A stretch of DNA of 64,000 nucleotides from Schistocerca nitens (Eukaryota > Arthropoda > Insecta > Orthoptera > Acrididae). The DNA is taken from positions 305,326,150 to 305,390,149 of the forward strand of contig NC_064619.1 of assembly GCF_023898315.1 (NCBI RefSeq), read 5' to 3'. Each line of letters begins with the position of its first letter. The stretch's first letter is position 1. A program made the position numbers and the translations under genes. Below are positions 46,010 to 57,007 of the stretch, piece after piece. The notes below the pieces were generated by a model. That model was not told the DNA's origin and ran no database searches. It was given only the letters and a program-made list of their open reading frames with translations.

Positions 46010-47430
46010 GCTGTTACGCTATTATGCTAATATGACAAGTTTTTACCGCGTAATTGGTTTGAAGAATTATACATGCAACATTAGGAAGAAAAGCTGGGCA
46101 AATATCAGATCGGTGTTTGGGAAGCTTGCTACGAGAGTTTTTGTATCCTTACGATTTCTACAGGGAGATAAATTGCACATATTTAAGTACATACATCATG
46201 AGCAGTAGCAGTTTCAGCAACATTGCCACCACGTACTCTGCCATAGGCTAGGGCAGGTCTATAGCTGCAAGTGAAACAGATACGTGCATCAAAGTTATGC
46301 AGTTAATGATGGGTCCGAAGCGAAACGACCTGTTACTAGCGATTGAAATGACGTCAGCGAAGAAGCCGATATGCGAGTGAGGCGGGCGAAGCTTCACAGC
46401 GTTGTCACAAACAAGGATAATTAACACACAACATTTACTAATTACGCATAGTTTAAAGCAGTTACTTACCATGTTAGATCCATCTCGCTTATGAGCAGTG
46501 CCACCGACGGGATATCCACTTCTCTGATGTTGCTTCTTTTCTGTTTTTAGTTTCGTATTGAAGTGGAGCACTTTAATAAAGAATCGAGTCCGTAAGAATA
46601 TTGTAATTTCCTTCTGCGCCACGTGAAGGTATTTCTGCGAAATCATGTCGGCAAACACACACAGAGGTCCCTCAATTTGGAGAGATCATGTATTTTTGTA
46701 AAATAGGTGGTTCGTTGTTAGAAAGCTGGAAATATAAGAGGCGAGTATATGATTAAATAATCATACATACGTTAAATCTACACCGTTTTAGGATAGCATT
46801 GACACAAACATTTTCGTTGTTCACGAACTGCGAAGCACTCTAATGTTAAATGTTTTGTTAGCACGTGCAGGTACCTCAATTTAGCGAAGTGTGGGATTCC
46901 TAATATGGGGCTCCCCAAAATGGGATCTCAAATTATTCGCTGAAACTTTAAGTTCGTCTGTATGTGTGTTTAATAACATTTGCTTTCTATAAAATTAATA
47001 GACAATGTGTCTAATAGTGTATTTTAAATACGACAGTATGCCATCTTAGGCACTGTATAACACTTAAAACACTTGATAATGGCACTTTGAAGCCGAAATC
47101 ATGATCGTGTAAATGTAACACTCCAAATAAACAACAGTCTAATGGTGGTACTGACTTTAAACAAGCACATGCGACGTTCCACATCCTTCGGAGGAGGATA
47201 CTGTTAGAAACGGCCAATACCTCTTATCTGAGAAAAATTTTCGAGGCAATCCTTGTTCAGCCATTGTGTTAAAATATACTTGATTCAGAGTCACATAAAA
47301 TCAGAATGAACGACAAATGAAAAGTTAATCCATGTTAGCAGTCCCTTCTCGAACTGCAGTAACTACTTTATGTTGCCAAACTGCGTATTTTAACATAAAA
47401 ATATGCTTTATCGAGGACCTCTTCTGAAGC
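46010..47430. other. Unassigned sequence
   Basis: Short open frames only; no domain or repeat border recognised. Confidence 0.3.
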
Positions 47431-47439
47431 TACTCGTTA

Positions 47440-48020
47440 ATTCCTTAATTCGGATGAATCCAGGTTCTGTTTGCAGCATCATGATGGTCGCATCCGTGTT
47501 TGGCGACATCATGGTGAACGCACATTGGAAGCGTGTATTTGTCATCGCCATACTGGCATATCACCCTGCGTGATGGTATGGGGTGCCATTGGCTACACGT
47601 CTCGGTCACCTCTTGTTCGCATTGACGACACTTTGAAAAGTGGACGTTACATTTAAGATGTGTTACAACCGTGGCTCTACCCTCCATTCGATCCCTCCAA
47701 AACCCTAAATTTCAGCAGGATAATGCACGACCGCATGTTGCATTCCCTGTAGGGCGCGTTTCTGGATACAGGAAATGTTCGACTGCTGCGCTGGCCAGCA
47801 CATTCTCCAGATGTCTCACCAATTGAAAACGTCTGGTCAATGGTGGCCGAGCAACTGGCTCGTCACAATACGCCAGTCACTACTCTTGATGAACTGTGGT
47901 ATCGTGTTGAAGCTGCATGGGCAGCTGTACCTGTACACGCCATCCAAGCTCTGTTTGACTCAATGCCCAGGCGTATCAAGGCCGTTATTACGGCCAGAGG
48001 TGGTTGTTCTGGGTACTGAT
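47440..48020 (+). pseudogene. Tc1-like transposase C-terminal half
   Basis: Reads LQHHDGRIRVWRHHGERTLE, GISPCVMVWGAIGYTSRSPL and GRYI, stop at 47654-47656; then after shifts RLLRWPAHSPDVSPIENVWS, MVAEQLARHNTPVTTLDELW and ALFDSMPRRIKAVI. VMVWG, SPD-SPIENVW (third catalytic residue Glu of DD34E) and the C-terminal tail are in Tc1 order. The first Asp region lies just upstream near 47450 (LIRMNPGSV). Confidence 0.82.
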
Positions 48021-48029
48021 TTCTCAGGA

Positions 48030-48645
48030 TCTATGCACCCAAATTACGTGAGAATGTAATCACATGTCTGTTCTAGTATAATATATTTGTCCAATGAATA
48101 CCTGTTTATCATCTGCATTTCTTCTTGGTGTAGCAGTTTTAATGGCCAGTATTGTACTATTCTCAATAGCCCGCAACAACGCTGGTTTTTCATTGTTGGA
48201 CTCTAATAATGTCACATTACCTCAGCAATGTGACATCATTATTATTGTCGATTATTGTAACTGCCCTGCATGAATAACTAAGCGCTCATTGTAGCAGAAG
48301 CTGCTGTAAGTTCAATGAAAGCAGTAGTGTTGTGCCAGTTACCTACAGTGAGTTTAATTCTATAAAATGTTGTGAAGATCGCCGTGATTGTTCCATCAGC
48401 CAAGAAAGTGATATCCACAGAAGACGACAGTGCAGGCAAGCAATAAAATGATTTTCTAAACATGAACTTAATTCTTACGGTAGACTGACATTTTAAAATG
48501 CATGAAATAATTTTATTTCATATTTTTATTTTAAGAAAATGAATTTGAATCTCCAAGTGCATCAACTGGAGTCTGAGTAGATGACGCAAGCATAGTATAC
48601 GATGAAGTACCCACACAGACAACGGCATAAGGTAAACCAAAGCAG
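48030..48645. other. Unassigned sequence
   Basis: Nothing recognised apart from possible Tc1 3' flank. Confidence 0.3.
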
Positions 48646-48649
48646 ATAT

Positions 48650-48934
48650 TGAAACTTCCTGGCAGATTAAAACTGTGTGCCGGACCGAGACTCGAGTGTG
48701 CTAGTTCTGTAAGGTTCGCAAAAGAGCTTCTGTGAAGTTTGGAAGTAGGAGACGAGATACTGGTGGAAGTAAAGCTGGGAGGACGGGGAGTGAGTCGTGC
48801 CTGGGTAGCTCAGATGGTAGACCACTTGCCCGCGAAAGGCAAAGATCCCGACTTCGAGTCTCGGTCCGGCACACAGTTTTGATCTGTCAGGAAGTTTCAT
48901 ATCAGCGCACACTCCGCTGCAGAGTGAAAATATC
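48650..48934 (+). repeat. tRNA-like repeat bounded by inverted repeats (type F)
   Basis: TGAAACTTCCTGGCAGATTA at 48650 and its complement ending at 48899 form 47-bp inverted repeats (48650-48696, 48853-48899). The right copy includes the tRNA B-box half (CGAGTCTCGGTCCGGCA). Between them lie the A box TAGCTCAGATGGTAGACCAC and TTGCCCGCGAAAGGCAA. A tail CACTCCGCTGCAGAGTGAAA follows. So the tRNA 3' half is duplicated in inverted orientation at the left end. Confidence 0.8.
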
Positions 48935-50643
48935 TTTCTCAAAGCAGAAATTGTATCAGATGAGCCCAGGGGGAAATGCTTATAGTGAAATGGTCATCCG
49001 TAGTCGAGAAGAGAATGCTTTTCACTCTCTTCCGTCAAGGATCCTGACTATGAACTACGTTCCAGTGATATAGACAGTACAGATCACATGCCTGAAGAAA
49101 TCAATGCTCTAAAAGAGAGTAACAGCAGTAAGCAATCAAGATGGCATAAAAGTGATCCCAAGAGACGGAAGAAGAATATAATTAAAAAGTATAAAACTGA
49201 ATCTAAAACACGGAAGCTAGTTAGTTGTGAAAGATGTATACACAACTGCGATGGAAGTTTTTCCTGTGAAATGGGGTATTACTTTTGTAGAAGCTTCTGG
49301 GACTTCGATTATACACGGCAAAAATATTTTATTCTTTGTTACGCAATGGATGTAACTCCAGCATGAAAACGAAATACTGATAAGCCACTGAAATAACGCA
49401 AGGATTCTAAGGTTTACTACTTAAATAAAAACAATAAAAAAGCCTGTGTCTGTAAGTAAGTCTTTAATAAAACTTTATGTATTTCTGTTGATGTCATTGA
49501 TACTGCCTATAAAGAGAAAGGTGAGAGTGGACCTTTCATAGGAAGTCATGAGGGAGGCAAAATAACTCTACATAATAAAACTGAACCAGATGATGTGCAG
49601 TGAGTTAAAGAGCACACAGAAAAGTCTCCTACAGTTGAATCTTACTACTCAAGGAAATCCACAAAATGACTGTACACAGGCCCCAAGTCCGTTGTATCTA
49701 AAATGTACGATATGTACAAGGAAGAATGTAAGAATTTCAAACCAGTCAGCGGAACAACTTAGAGAAGAGTATTTTGTCTCGCCTTCTACAAACCTAAAAA
49801 TGATCAGAGTCAAAAATGTGTGAGTTATGAGAAAGCAAAGGGTTTTGAAGAAAGCGTTGGAAACAGAGTATAACGAGCGCATTGCGAGAGAAAATAAATG
49901 AAATCAAGGAAAAGCTGTTGATAAAGAAAAATGGAAAGCAGACTAGACATTTATGTGTTCCACATTTGGCAAATACATTCAAGCAGTGTTAGTTAGATAT
50001 ACTGTAGTCTGAAAATCTGTGCATTCAGTTTCACTATCTATGAACTTTATGAGCCAAATGATGCAGTCTGTTATGCTTGGAATGAGCTCAATGGAAAGAG
50101 AGATAGCTCAGACGTCGGTACCTGCATCATGAAATACACTAAACAGATTCGACCACATATAAACACATTTCATTCTTCTCTGACACCTGCGGAGATCAGA
50201 ATGGGAATCACAACATTGTTCATGTACTTGTTTCCTACAACAAATTTAGACATTATTAAACACAAGTTTCTTAAATCTGGTCACACGTTCATGGAGGTGG
50301 ACAGCATGCGTAAGTGTAGTGGAATGTGCAAACAAGGCAGGTACCTATTTATACTCTCTAGGATAGGCTAAACATATTCAGACTAGCAATACTGAAAAGG
50401 GTTCGAAACAAGAAAAGTTCCCCCTTATGCAGTACACGAATTGAAACATGCAGAACTTAGGGATTAATCTAATCTTTCTGCATCCGTCATTAAAAACAGG
50501 AACACTGACAGTCTGGGAAATGAAGTTAGGTGGCAGAAACGAATATTTCGTCCATAAGGAATGGCATTATGAGGGCTGTGACTTTTGATCAACACAAATA
50601 AAACAATTGCTTTTTCAGTCACTTGTTTATTTTGCCACTACGC

Positions 50644-50672
50644 TTTTCGATGGTTCACACCATCATCTTCAG
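50644..50672 (-). other. Hammerhead-like hairpin, left arm
   Basis: On minus: CTGAAGA-T-GATGGT-GTGA-ACCATC-GAAA, a perfect 6-bp stem between the two core-like strands. One extra T lies before the stem compared with canonical hammerheads. Confidence 0.45.
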
Positions 50673-51050
50673 GTGGCTTCTTTTCACAGTCGCAGTCCAA
50701 GAGCAGTTATTTTGCGTCTTTTGCTAATGATAAAAGTTGTTGATTTGAAAAAGGCAGTTTACAGGTTAAAAAACATGAATTTCTGACAGTGAATTGTGCT
50801 TACAGGGACGGTAGAATTGTAACCGGTCTGCATACAGTTGCCTAATGTATGTGTTCTCCATTGCACATTCCATTTACACTGTCGTTTCAAAGTAGTTGTA
50901 CATGTTACAGATATGTTTGGTTACAGTGGATACAGAGCTTCAAGATTAAATGGCTTCGACAAAAATATGTTTTCCTTTTTTAAATATATGAGTGGGCTGC
51001 ACCAGAATAGCGACATAAGCACAACTCTGTAAGTATGTTAGATAACTATA

Positions 51051-52565
51051 CAGGGTATTACAAAAAGGTACGGCCAAATTTCAGGAAACATTCCTTACAC
51101 ACAAAGAAACGCTCACTTTCCATGTTAGAGCTCAATTTATTACTTCTCTTCAAATCACATTAATCATGGAATGGAAGCACACAGCAACAGAACGTACCAG
51201 CGTGACTTCATACACTTTGTTACAGGAAATGTTCAAAATGTCCTCCGTTAGCGAGGATACATGCATCCACCCTCCGTCGCATGGAATCCCTGATGCGCTG
51301 ATGCAGCCCTGGAGAATGGCGTATTGTATCACAGCCGTCCGCAATACGAGCACGAAGAGTCTCTACATTTGGTACCGGGGTTGCGTAGACAAGAGTTTCA
51401 AATGCCCCCATAAATGAATGTCAAGGGGGTTGAGGTCAGCAGAGCGTGGAGTCCATGGAATTGGTCCGCCTCTACCAATCCATCGGTCACCGAATCTGTT
51501 GTTGAGAAGCGTACGAACACTTCGACTGAAATGTGCAGGAGCTCCATCGTGCATGAACCACATGTTGTCTCGTACTTGTAAAGGCACATGTTGTAGCAGC
51601 ACAGGTAGAGTATCCCGTATGAAATCATGATAACGTGCTCCATTGAGCGTAGGTGGAAGAACATGGGGCCCAATCAAGACATCACTAACAATGCCTGCCC
51701 AAACGTTCACAGAAAATCTGTGTTGATGACGTGATTGCACAACTGCGTGCGGATTCTCGTCAGTCCACACATGTTGATTGTGAAAATTTGCAATTTGATC
51801 ACGTTGGAATGAAGCCTCATCCGTAAAGAGTACATTTGCACTGAAATGAGGATTGACACATTGCTGGATGAACCATTCGCAGAAGTGTACCCGTGGAGGC
51901 CAATCAGCTGCTGATAGTGCCTGTACACGCTGTACATGGTACGGAAAGAACTGGTTCTCCCGTAGCATTCTCCATGCAGTGACGTGGTCAACGTTACCTT
52001 GTGTAGCAGCAACTTCTCTGACGCTGACATTAGGGTTATCGTCAACTGCACGAAGAATTGCCTCGTCCATTGCAAGTGTCCTCGTCGTTCTAGGTCTTCC
52101 CCAGTCGCGGGTCATAGTCTGTAATGTTCCGTGCTCCCTAAGACGCCGATCAACTGCTTCGAACGTCTTCCTATAGGGACACCTTCGCTCTGGAAATCTG
52201 TCTCGATACAAACGTACCGCGCCACGGCTATTGCCCTGTGCTTATTAATACATCAAATGGTCATCTGCCAACTCCGCATTTGTAAACATTGCACTGACCG
52301 CAAAACCACGTACTGATGTGCTTGATGCTAGTACTGTAGAGCAATGAGTCGCATGTCAACACAAGCACCGAAGTCAGCATTACCTTCCTTCAATTGGGCC
52401 AACTAGCGCTTAATCGAGGAAGTACAGTACATACTGACGAAACTAAAATGAGCTCTAACATGGAAATTAAGCGTTTCCGGACACATGTCCACATAACATC
52501 TTTTCTTTATTTGTGTGTGAGGAATGTTTCCTGAAAGTTTGGCGGTACCTTTTTGTAACACCCTG
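51051..52565 (-). mobile_element. Complete DD41D mariner-like element with TIRs and TA TSD
   Basis: Termini CAGGGTATTACAAAAAGGTA and, inverted, CAGGGTGTTACAAAAAGGTA, extending with mismatches to at least 75 bp, flanked by TA at 51049-51050 and 52566-52567. Length 1,515 bp. It encodes one transposase on the minus strand. Confidence 0.93.
51220..52289 (-). pseudogene. DD41D mariner-like transposase, three lesions
   Basis: The cut-and-paste transposase of the element. Likely start ATG 52289-52287 (MFTNAELADDHLMY), then two adjacent TAA stops at 52247-52242, after which the same frame stays open to 51363. In that 282-codon stretch: HTH region 1-90, catalytic Asp 131 in LFTDEASF, Asp 222 in MHDGAPAH and Asp 264 in ADLNPLD. 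The last two are separated by 41 residues, which places it in the DD41D group. A frameshift near 51400 moves the C terminus (ETLVYATPVPNVETLRARIA ... EHFL) to the frame ending at 51220. All three acids are intact, but the lesions should prevent function. Confidence 0.9.
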
Positions 52566-52610
52566 TATACACATTTTTATGTGAAAAAAAGAAGCTTATG
52601 GAACATCTAC

Positions 52611-52811
52611 GCCGCACGGGATTAGCCGAGCGGTCTGAGGCGCTGCAGTCATGGATGTGCGGCTGGTCCCGGCGGAGGTTCGAATCCTCCTTCAGGCATA
52701 GGTGTGTGTGTTTGTCCTTAGGATAATTTAGGTTAAGTAGTGTGTAAGCTTAGGGACTGATGACCTTACCCGTTAAGTCCCATAAGACTGCACACACATT
52801 TGAACATTTTT
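52611..52811 (+). repeat. Type C SINE with TSD
   Basis: Class II tRNA-like head (GATTAGCCGAGCGGTCTGAG, B box GGTTCGAATCC) and common-type tail with GTAAGCTTAGGGACTGATGA and AAGTCCCATAAG. The TSD GGAACATCTAC lies at 52600-52610 and 52812-52822. Confidence 0.9.
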
Positions 52812-53242
52812 GGAACATCTACTTAGTGACAATAGGGAAACAGTCTCTACCAACTTCTTCGAAAGCTTTGACAACGTACTTAAAGCATTCTCATAATTTA
52901 CAGTTTCAATGGATAGTAATAAATGTAATCACTACCATTCGTTCCTCATTAAGTTCAGTCTACAATAAATATGTATGATCCGTTGTAATCTTTTTGTATA
53001 TAAGAAATTAATATAATAATTGAAGTGTGCACATATCTGTTTTCAAGAGCAGCGCATTAAAATTTTTCAAAAAAAAAATGGAAACATTTATTTACGTAAC
53101 TATTTAATAGTTACTCTTGTATACAATGCTGCAGGACACTCCTAAAACTGTATATATAGCTATCTAATATAAAAACTGAGTTGTGCCTTGTCAGTACTCT
53201 GGTGCTGCTCATTCATATATTTAAAAAAGATAAACATATTTT

Positions 53243-53375
53243 GATGAATACACTAAGCAGATTCAGAAGGACATAGGTTGCAGTAGGTAGTGCGAGATGA
53301 AGAAACTTGCACAGCATAGAGTAGCATGGACAGCTGCGTCAAACCAGCCTCTGGACTGAAGACCACAACAACACC
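53243..53375 (+). repeat. Very short RTE-like 3' end with TSD
   Basis: Only the last 130 bp of the RTE-like family (GATGAATACACTAAGCAGAT ... CTGAAGACCACAACAACACC). The 11-bp TSD AAACATATTTT lies at 53232-53242 and 53376-53386, proving that it is a severely 5'-truncated insertion. Confidence 0.9.
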
Positions 53376-53679
53376 AAACATATTTTTGGAGACACCGTTT
53401 AATCTTGTATTTCTATATCCAACCTAAACAAACATATCTCTAACATGTACAGCCCCTTTGAAACGACAGTAAAAATATTGTGCAATGAGGAGAACATGCA
53501 GCAGGCAATACTATGCAGCCGTGTTACAAGACTATCGTCCCGGTAAGTACAATTTACTGTCAGAAATTCATGTGTTTTACCCTCTAAAGTGCCTTTTCTA
53601 AATCAACAATTTTTATCATTAGTAAAATATGCAAAGTAACCTACACTGCTCTTGGTCCACGACTGTGAATAGACGCCAT

Positions 53680-53711
53680 CTGAAGATGATGGTGTGAACC
53701 ATCGAAACGCG
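53680..53711 (+). other. Hammerhead-like hairpin, right arm
   Basis: CTGAAGA-T-GATGGT-GTGA-ACCATC-GAAACGCG on the plus strand, the inverted partner of 50644-50672. An AATAAA follows at 53719 onward. Confidence 0.45.
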
Positions 53712-54061
53712 TAGTGGCAAAATAAATAAGTTACTGACGCAGAAACTGTTTTATTTGTAAGAGTGAAATGTTTTCGCTATCAAAAATGTAAACCAGGAAT
53801 GATAGAGTATGGATATAATCACTTATCAGATTATAAGGAAATACATACATTTAGTAAAGGGCATCCTTCAAATATGAGAAATACTGACTTACAAGAACTT
53901 CATCCTAAAATTCTGCCAGTAAGTGGAAAGAAAAAGAAGTGCCTGATACGGCTACGCAAAAAAGGAGTCATTCCTGGGGAATTTCACGCATGCTGTAAGT
54001 CTCTTTCTAATTCAACTACAGCCACCGACACAGTTCCTGAACTGATACAGTAGACAGTGAC

Positions 54062-54845
54062 AGGAGTGACGCAGATGTATGAAATGCAGAAAAAGAATAA
54101 GTTCTTCAGTGTTTTATAATCAGTTGGTAATCTAATAAAATGACTTGTCGTACTGATTCCAATTATTTAGTGACGTATTTTTTATATAACTTTACTCAAG
54201 TTGATAAGTAATTTGAATGATGTCTGCCAAAACCGTTAAGTACAGAAGTATGTCTATTTTCTGCTAATTATTAAAAAAATAATCCATTAACTAACATGTA
54301 ATGAATTCTTTTCTTTCTTTCTTTTGCTAGTGCCTGTATCCGCATTGTGCGCAGGGCCGGCAGGGTTACGTACGGATTTGGCATGGTTAATTTTAAGGGG
54401 TGGCCGGATTAACATGTAATGCATTAAGCCTTAGTTAATTACGGCAGTGGAAAAATCCCTGTTATTACACAATTACTTGTGGCTTAAAAAAGGAACTAAA
54501 AACTCAGTTTTCTCAATACTTCCTAAAACGAAGTTAACGGGTTTTTTGCAGTAAGTCCACGCATGTCATCTTATTTTACCAATAAATGTTACATGTCGTC
54601 TTACATTACCTGCAAAACGTAGCGGTGTCTCATCAATAATCTACCACATTCCTTCACCATAAGTCATGAGTATAAGTTGAGCCCAATTAATGGACTCTTA
54701 ACCGAGAGGTCTACGTTTCATATCAATTTGTTTTAACTTGTATAATATTTCCTACTGAAGTAAGTGGTGGCTCGAAATCACACATTCGCAATTTCCTTGT
54801 AAACGGATCTTTTGTGTGCCCATATTTACAAGATCATTTTCGTTT
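54062..54845. other. Unassigned sequence
   Basis: AT-rich; no domain or repeat border recognised. Confidence 0.3.
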
Positions 54846-54849
54846 GTAT

Positions 54850-56240
54850 AGGGTGTGGCAGAAAAACGTGCTGTTTCAGTTAGTCTTTAAAGGTAGAATG
54901 GTACTACTGGCAACAATGAATGTTTGTAATATGTTTCAGGTTGGTACGACATTTGCTGAGATGGAGCGCTGAAGCGGGCCTGGACGTGCTGCGGCTGTGA
55001 CGCCTTTTGAAAAAACGGTGACTGCGTTGCTGCTGCCAAGCGGGAATACCGCCGTCATTTCAACCTTAAACGGAATGTTCTGGTACCATCGGCACAAGCA
55101 GTCAGGTTATGGATGAAACACTTTGAAGCAACAGGAAGTACACTTAAGTTGGAATTATCAGCAAGGCCAAGATGTTGTCGTTCACAGGGACGAATAAAGG
55201 AGTTGCAAAATGTTGTAAACAGCAGTATAAACCATCCTGTGAGACAAATAGCTCCGCTTGCCGCCGTGGTCGAGCGGTTCTAGGCGCTTTAGTCCGGAAC
55301 CGGACTACTGCTACGGTCGCAGGTTCGAATCCTGCGTCGGGCTTGGATGTATGTGATGTTCTTAGGTTAGTTAGGTTTAAGTAGTTGTAAGTCTAGGGGA
55401 CTGATGACCTCAGATGTTAAGTCCCATAGTACTCAGAGCCAAACAGCGCCAGTGATGGGAATGTCCTGTCATACTGTGGACAGAATTTTATGGAATGACT
55501 TTAAGTAGCAACTGTACAAGTTACAGGTTGTGCAACAATTAAATGAAAGTGATTATGAAAAGGTAATGACTCAGACTGTTGAAATTAGGTACAATGAAGG
55601 CTTCTTAAATTAGCTATGGATGAGTGACGGGGCACATTTTCATCTCAATGGTTACGTCAACAAATACAACTGCCGTTCCGTTACTGGTGCTAGAATAACC
55701 CTCACGAACTCCATCAACGCCCTTTACACGACCAGAGATTCACACTATGGTTCACTGTCTCATCAGTGGGCATAAAAGACCCTTTCTTTCTTGAGGATGA
55801 GCACGGGCAGACAGCAAGAGTCACATCTCAGCTTACGCCACCGTGGTTCCTCGCATGTGGAACTGAAACTGTTTCCTAGAAGTGAATATTGGTTTCAGCA
55901 ACATGGTGCTACATATCACTGCACACAAATTTCAATGACCGCAGCGTGCCGAGCGTGTGCTAACACCGTTTCAAAGAACGGAGACATTTTGTGATCAGCC
56001 AGGCCTCGCAACTTATTGGTCTGTGATCATTTCCTTTGGGTCTCCTGAAACGCACGGTGTATGCTGGACGTCTACAGGCAATTGCGGAACTGAGACACCA
56101 TTCGTACAGAAACCAGAAATATTCCAGTGCAGATGCCTGAACGTGCCATGAACGAATTACGTCGAAAATTGTCTCAGTGTCAACCTAGCAACGGTGACCA
56201 CTTACAAGACATCATTTTCAGAACATAAACAGAGCGTGAA
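54850..56240 (+). pseudogene. Mariner-like transposon relic (DD41D-type relative)
   Basis: Starts with terminus-like AGGGTGTGGCAGAAAAACGT. Broken frames read AKREYRRHFNLKRNVLVPSA, LWMKHFEATGSTLK, then after a SINE QQLNESDYEK, WMSDGAHFHLNGYVNKYNCR, YWFQQHGATYHC, SKNGDIL and NELRRKLSQC...GDHLQDIIF. This is the layout of mariner-type transposases with W-SDEAHF (first Asp) and FQQDGAT-H (second Asp), here changed to QQHGAT, so a catalytic residue is lost. The right terminus was not found. Confidence 0.75.
55256..55439 (+). repeat. Type A SINE in mariner relic
   Basis: Head with GTGGTCGAGCGGTTCTAGGC and B box GGTTCGAATCC, then the common tail. Imperfect TSD CAAATAGCTCC / CAAACAGCGCC at 55245-55255 and 55440-55450. 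Confidence 0.85.
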
Positions 56241-56249
56241 ATGACAATA

Positions 56250-56870
56250 AGCAAGGATTTCGTTTTCGTGACTCAAAATGTTTTACAATACAATCCTCGT
56301 CCTGTTTCGCTATATTCAAATCGGCTCGAATCTCTGCCACATCCCTTACTACAGTGTACTTTGAATGGCTTCAGTTTTAGATATTAGTTGTGATACACCT
56401 GCACTCAGGATGAAAAGATGCGATCCGTTAATCGAGCCGTGGGTCACGCCGCTCTCGACATTATTTAAGTTCCTACTTTGCACTATCGGTCAGTTTACGT
56501 CGTTGGCATTAGTTGCTTTACACTGGCAAAGAATAAACTGGTGCATTTGGTAGAAAGTGCACACACCACAATCTTCTATCTTAAGAAGAGCACTTTTGTC
56601 ACCGGTCGTTTCGAAGGTAAATGGCAAATCTAAAAATATCTCTGTTGTCCAACAGAATTAACGTGTAGTGGATGCATTAGTCCGTCTTAATGTATTTGTG
56701 TTGATTTTGCCCTTGAGAACTAATGCTGTGAATCTGCATCATTATATGTTGTATTTTCTGCATTGAGGTCTTTCTTTCACAGTCGCAGTTTCCACAAATA
56801 ATATGGTGTCAATGCTATCTTTTGCGACAGTGAAAGTCTTTTTTTCGTCTAAATATCATCATCTCATCAT
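56250..56870. other. Unassigned sequence
   Basis: No domain recognised. The frame 56365-56553 encodes text resembling LINE RT-domain loops only vaguely. Confidence 0.25.
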
Positions 56871-56875
56871 TTATA

Positions 56876-57007
56876 GCAGGTTCGAATTCTGCCTCGGGCA
56901 TGGATGTGTGTGACGTTCTTAGGTTAGTTAGGTTTAAGTAATTCTAATTTCTAGGGGACTGTTGACCTCAGAAGTTAAGTCCCATAGTGCTCAGAGGCAT
57001 TTGAACA
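56876..57007 (+). repeat. Type A SINE, 5'-truncated
   Basis: Begins in the B box (GCAGGTTCGAATTCTGCC) and has the complete common tail to GGCATTTGAAC. No clear TSD. Confidence 0.85.

Larger units (their letters stand above)
50598..53759. mobile_element. Large inverted-arm element with hammerhead-like motifs
   Basis: Left arm 50598-50955 and right arm 53388-53759 are inverted copies: ACAAATAAAACA (50598) against TGTTTTATTTGT (53748-53759); GATGGTTCACACCATCATCT (50649) against AGATGATGGTGTGAACCATC (53684); CTGTCGTTTCAAAG (50879) against CTTTGAAACGACAG (53457). The loop contains the DD41D mariner, a SINE and an RTE tail, so the original loop was much shorter. No own ORF remains. Confidence 0.8.
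48985..54060 (+). pseudogene. Transposon-type gene of unnamed family, split by insertion
   Basis: Pieces in order: SKQSRWHKSDPKRRKKNIIK and SCERCIHNCDGSFSCE with FCRSFWDFDYTRQKYFI (49088-49366); KMYDMYKEECKNF and CLAFYKPKNDQSQKCVSYE (about 49700-49830); NFTIYELYEPNDAVCYAWNE then FSDTCGDQNGNHNIVHV (50030-50230) and LKSGHTFMEVDSM (50268-50308); finally KPGMIEYGYNHLSDYKEIHT and LRKKGVIPGEFHACCKSLS (53783-54010). This order matches a repeated family of arthropod proteins I know only as uncharacterised. The DTCG-QN block looks like an RNase-H-fold catalytic strand, which is inference. A 3.16-kb element (50598-53759) splits it. Confidence 0.55.
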
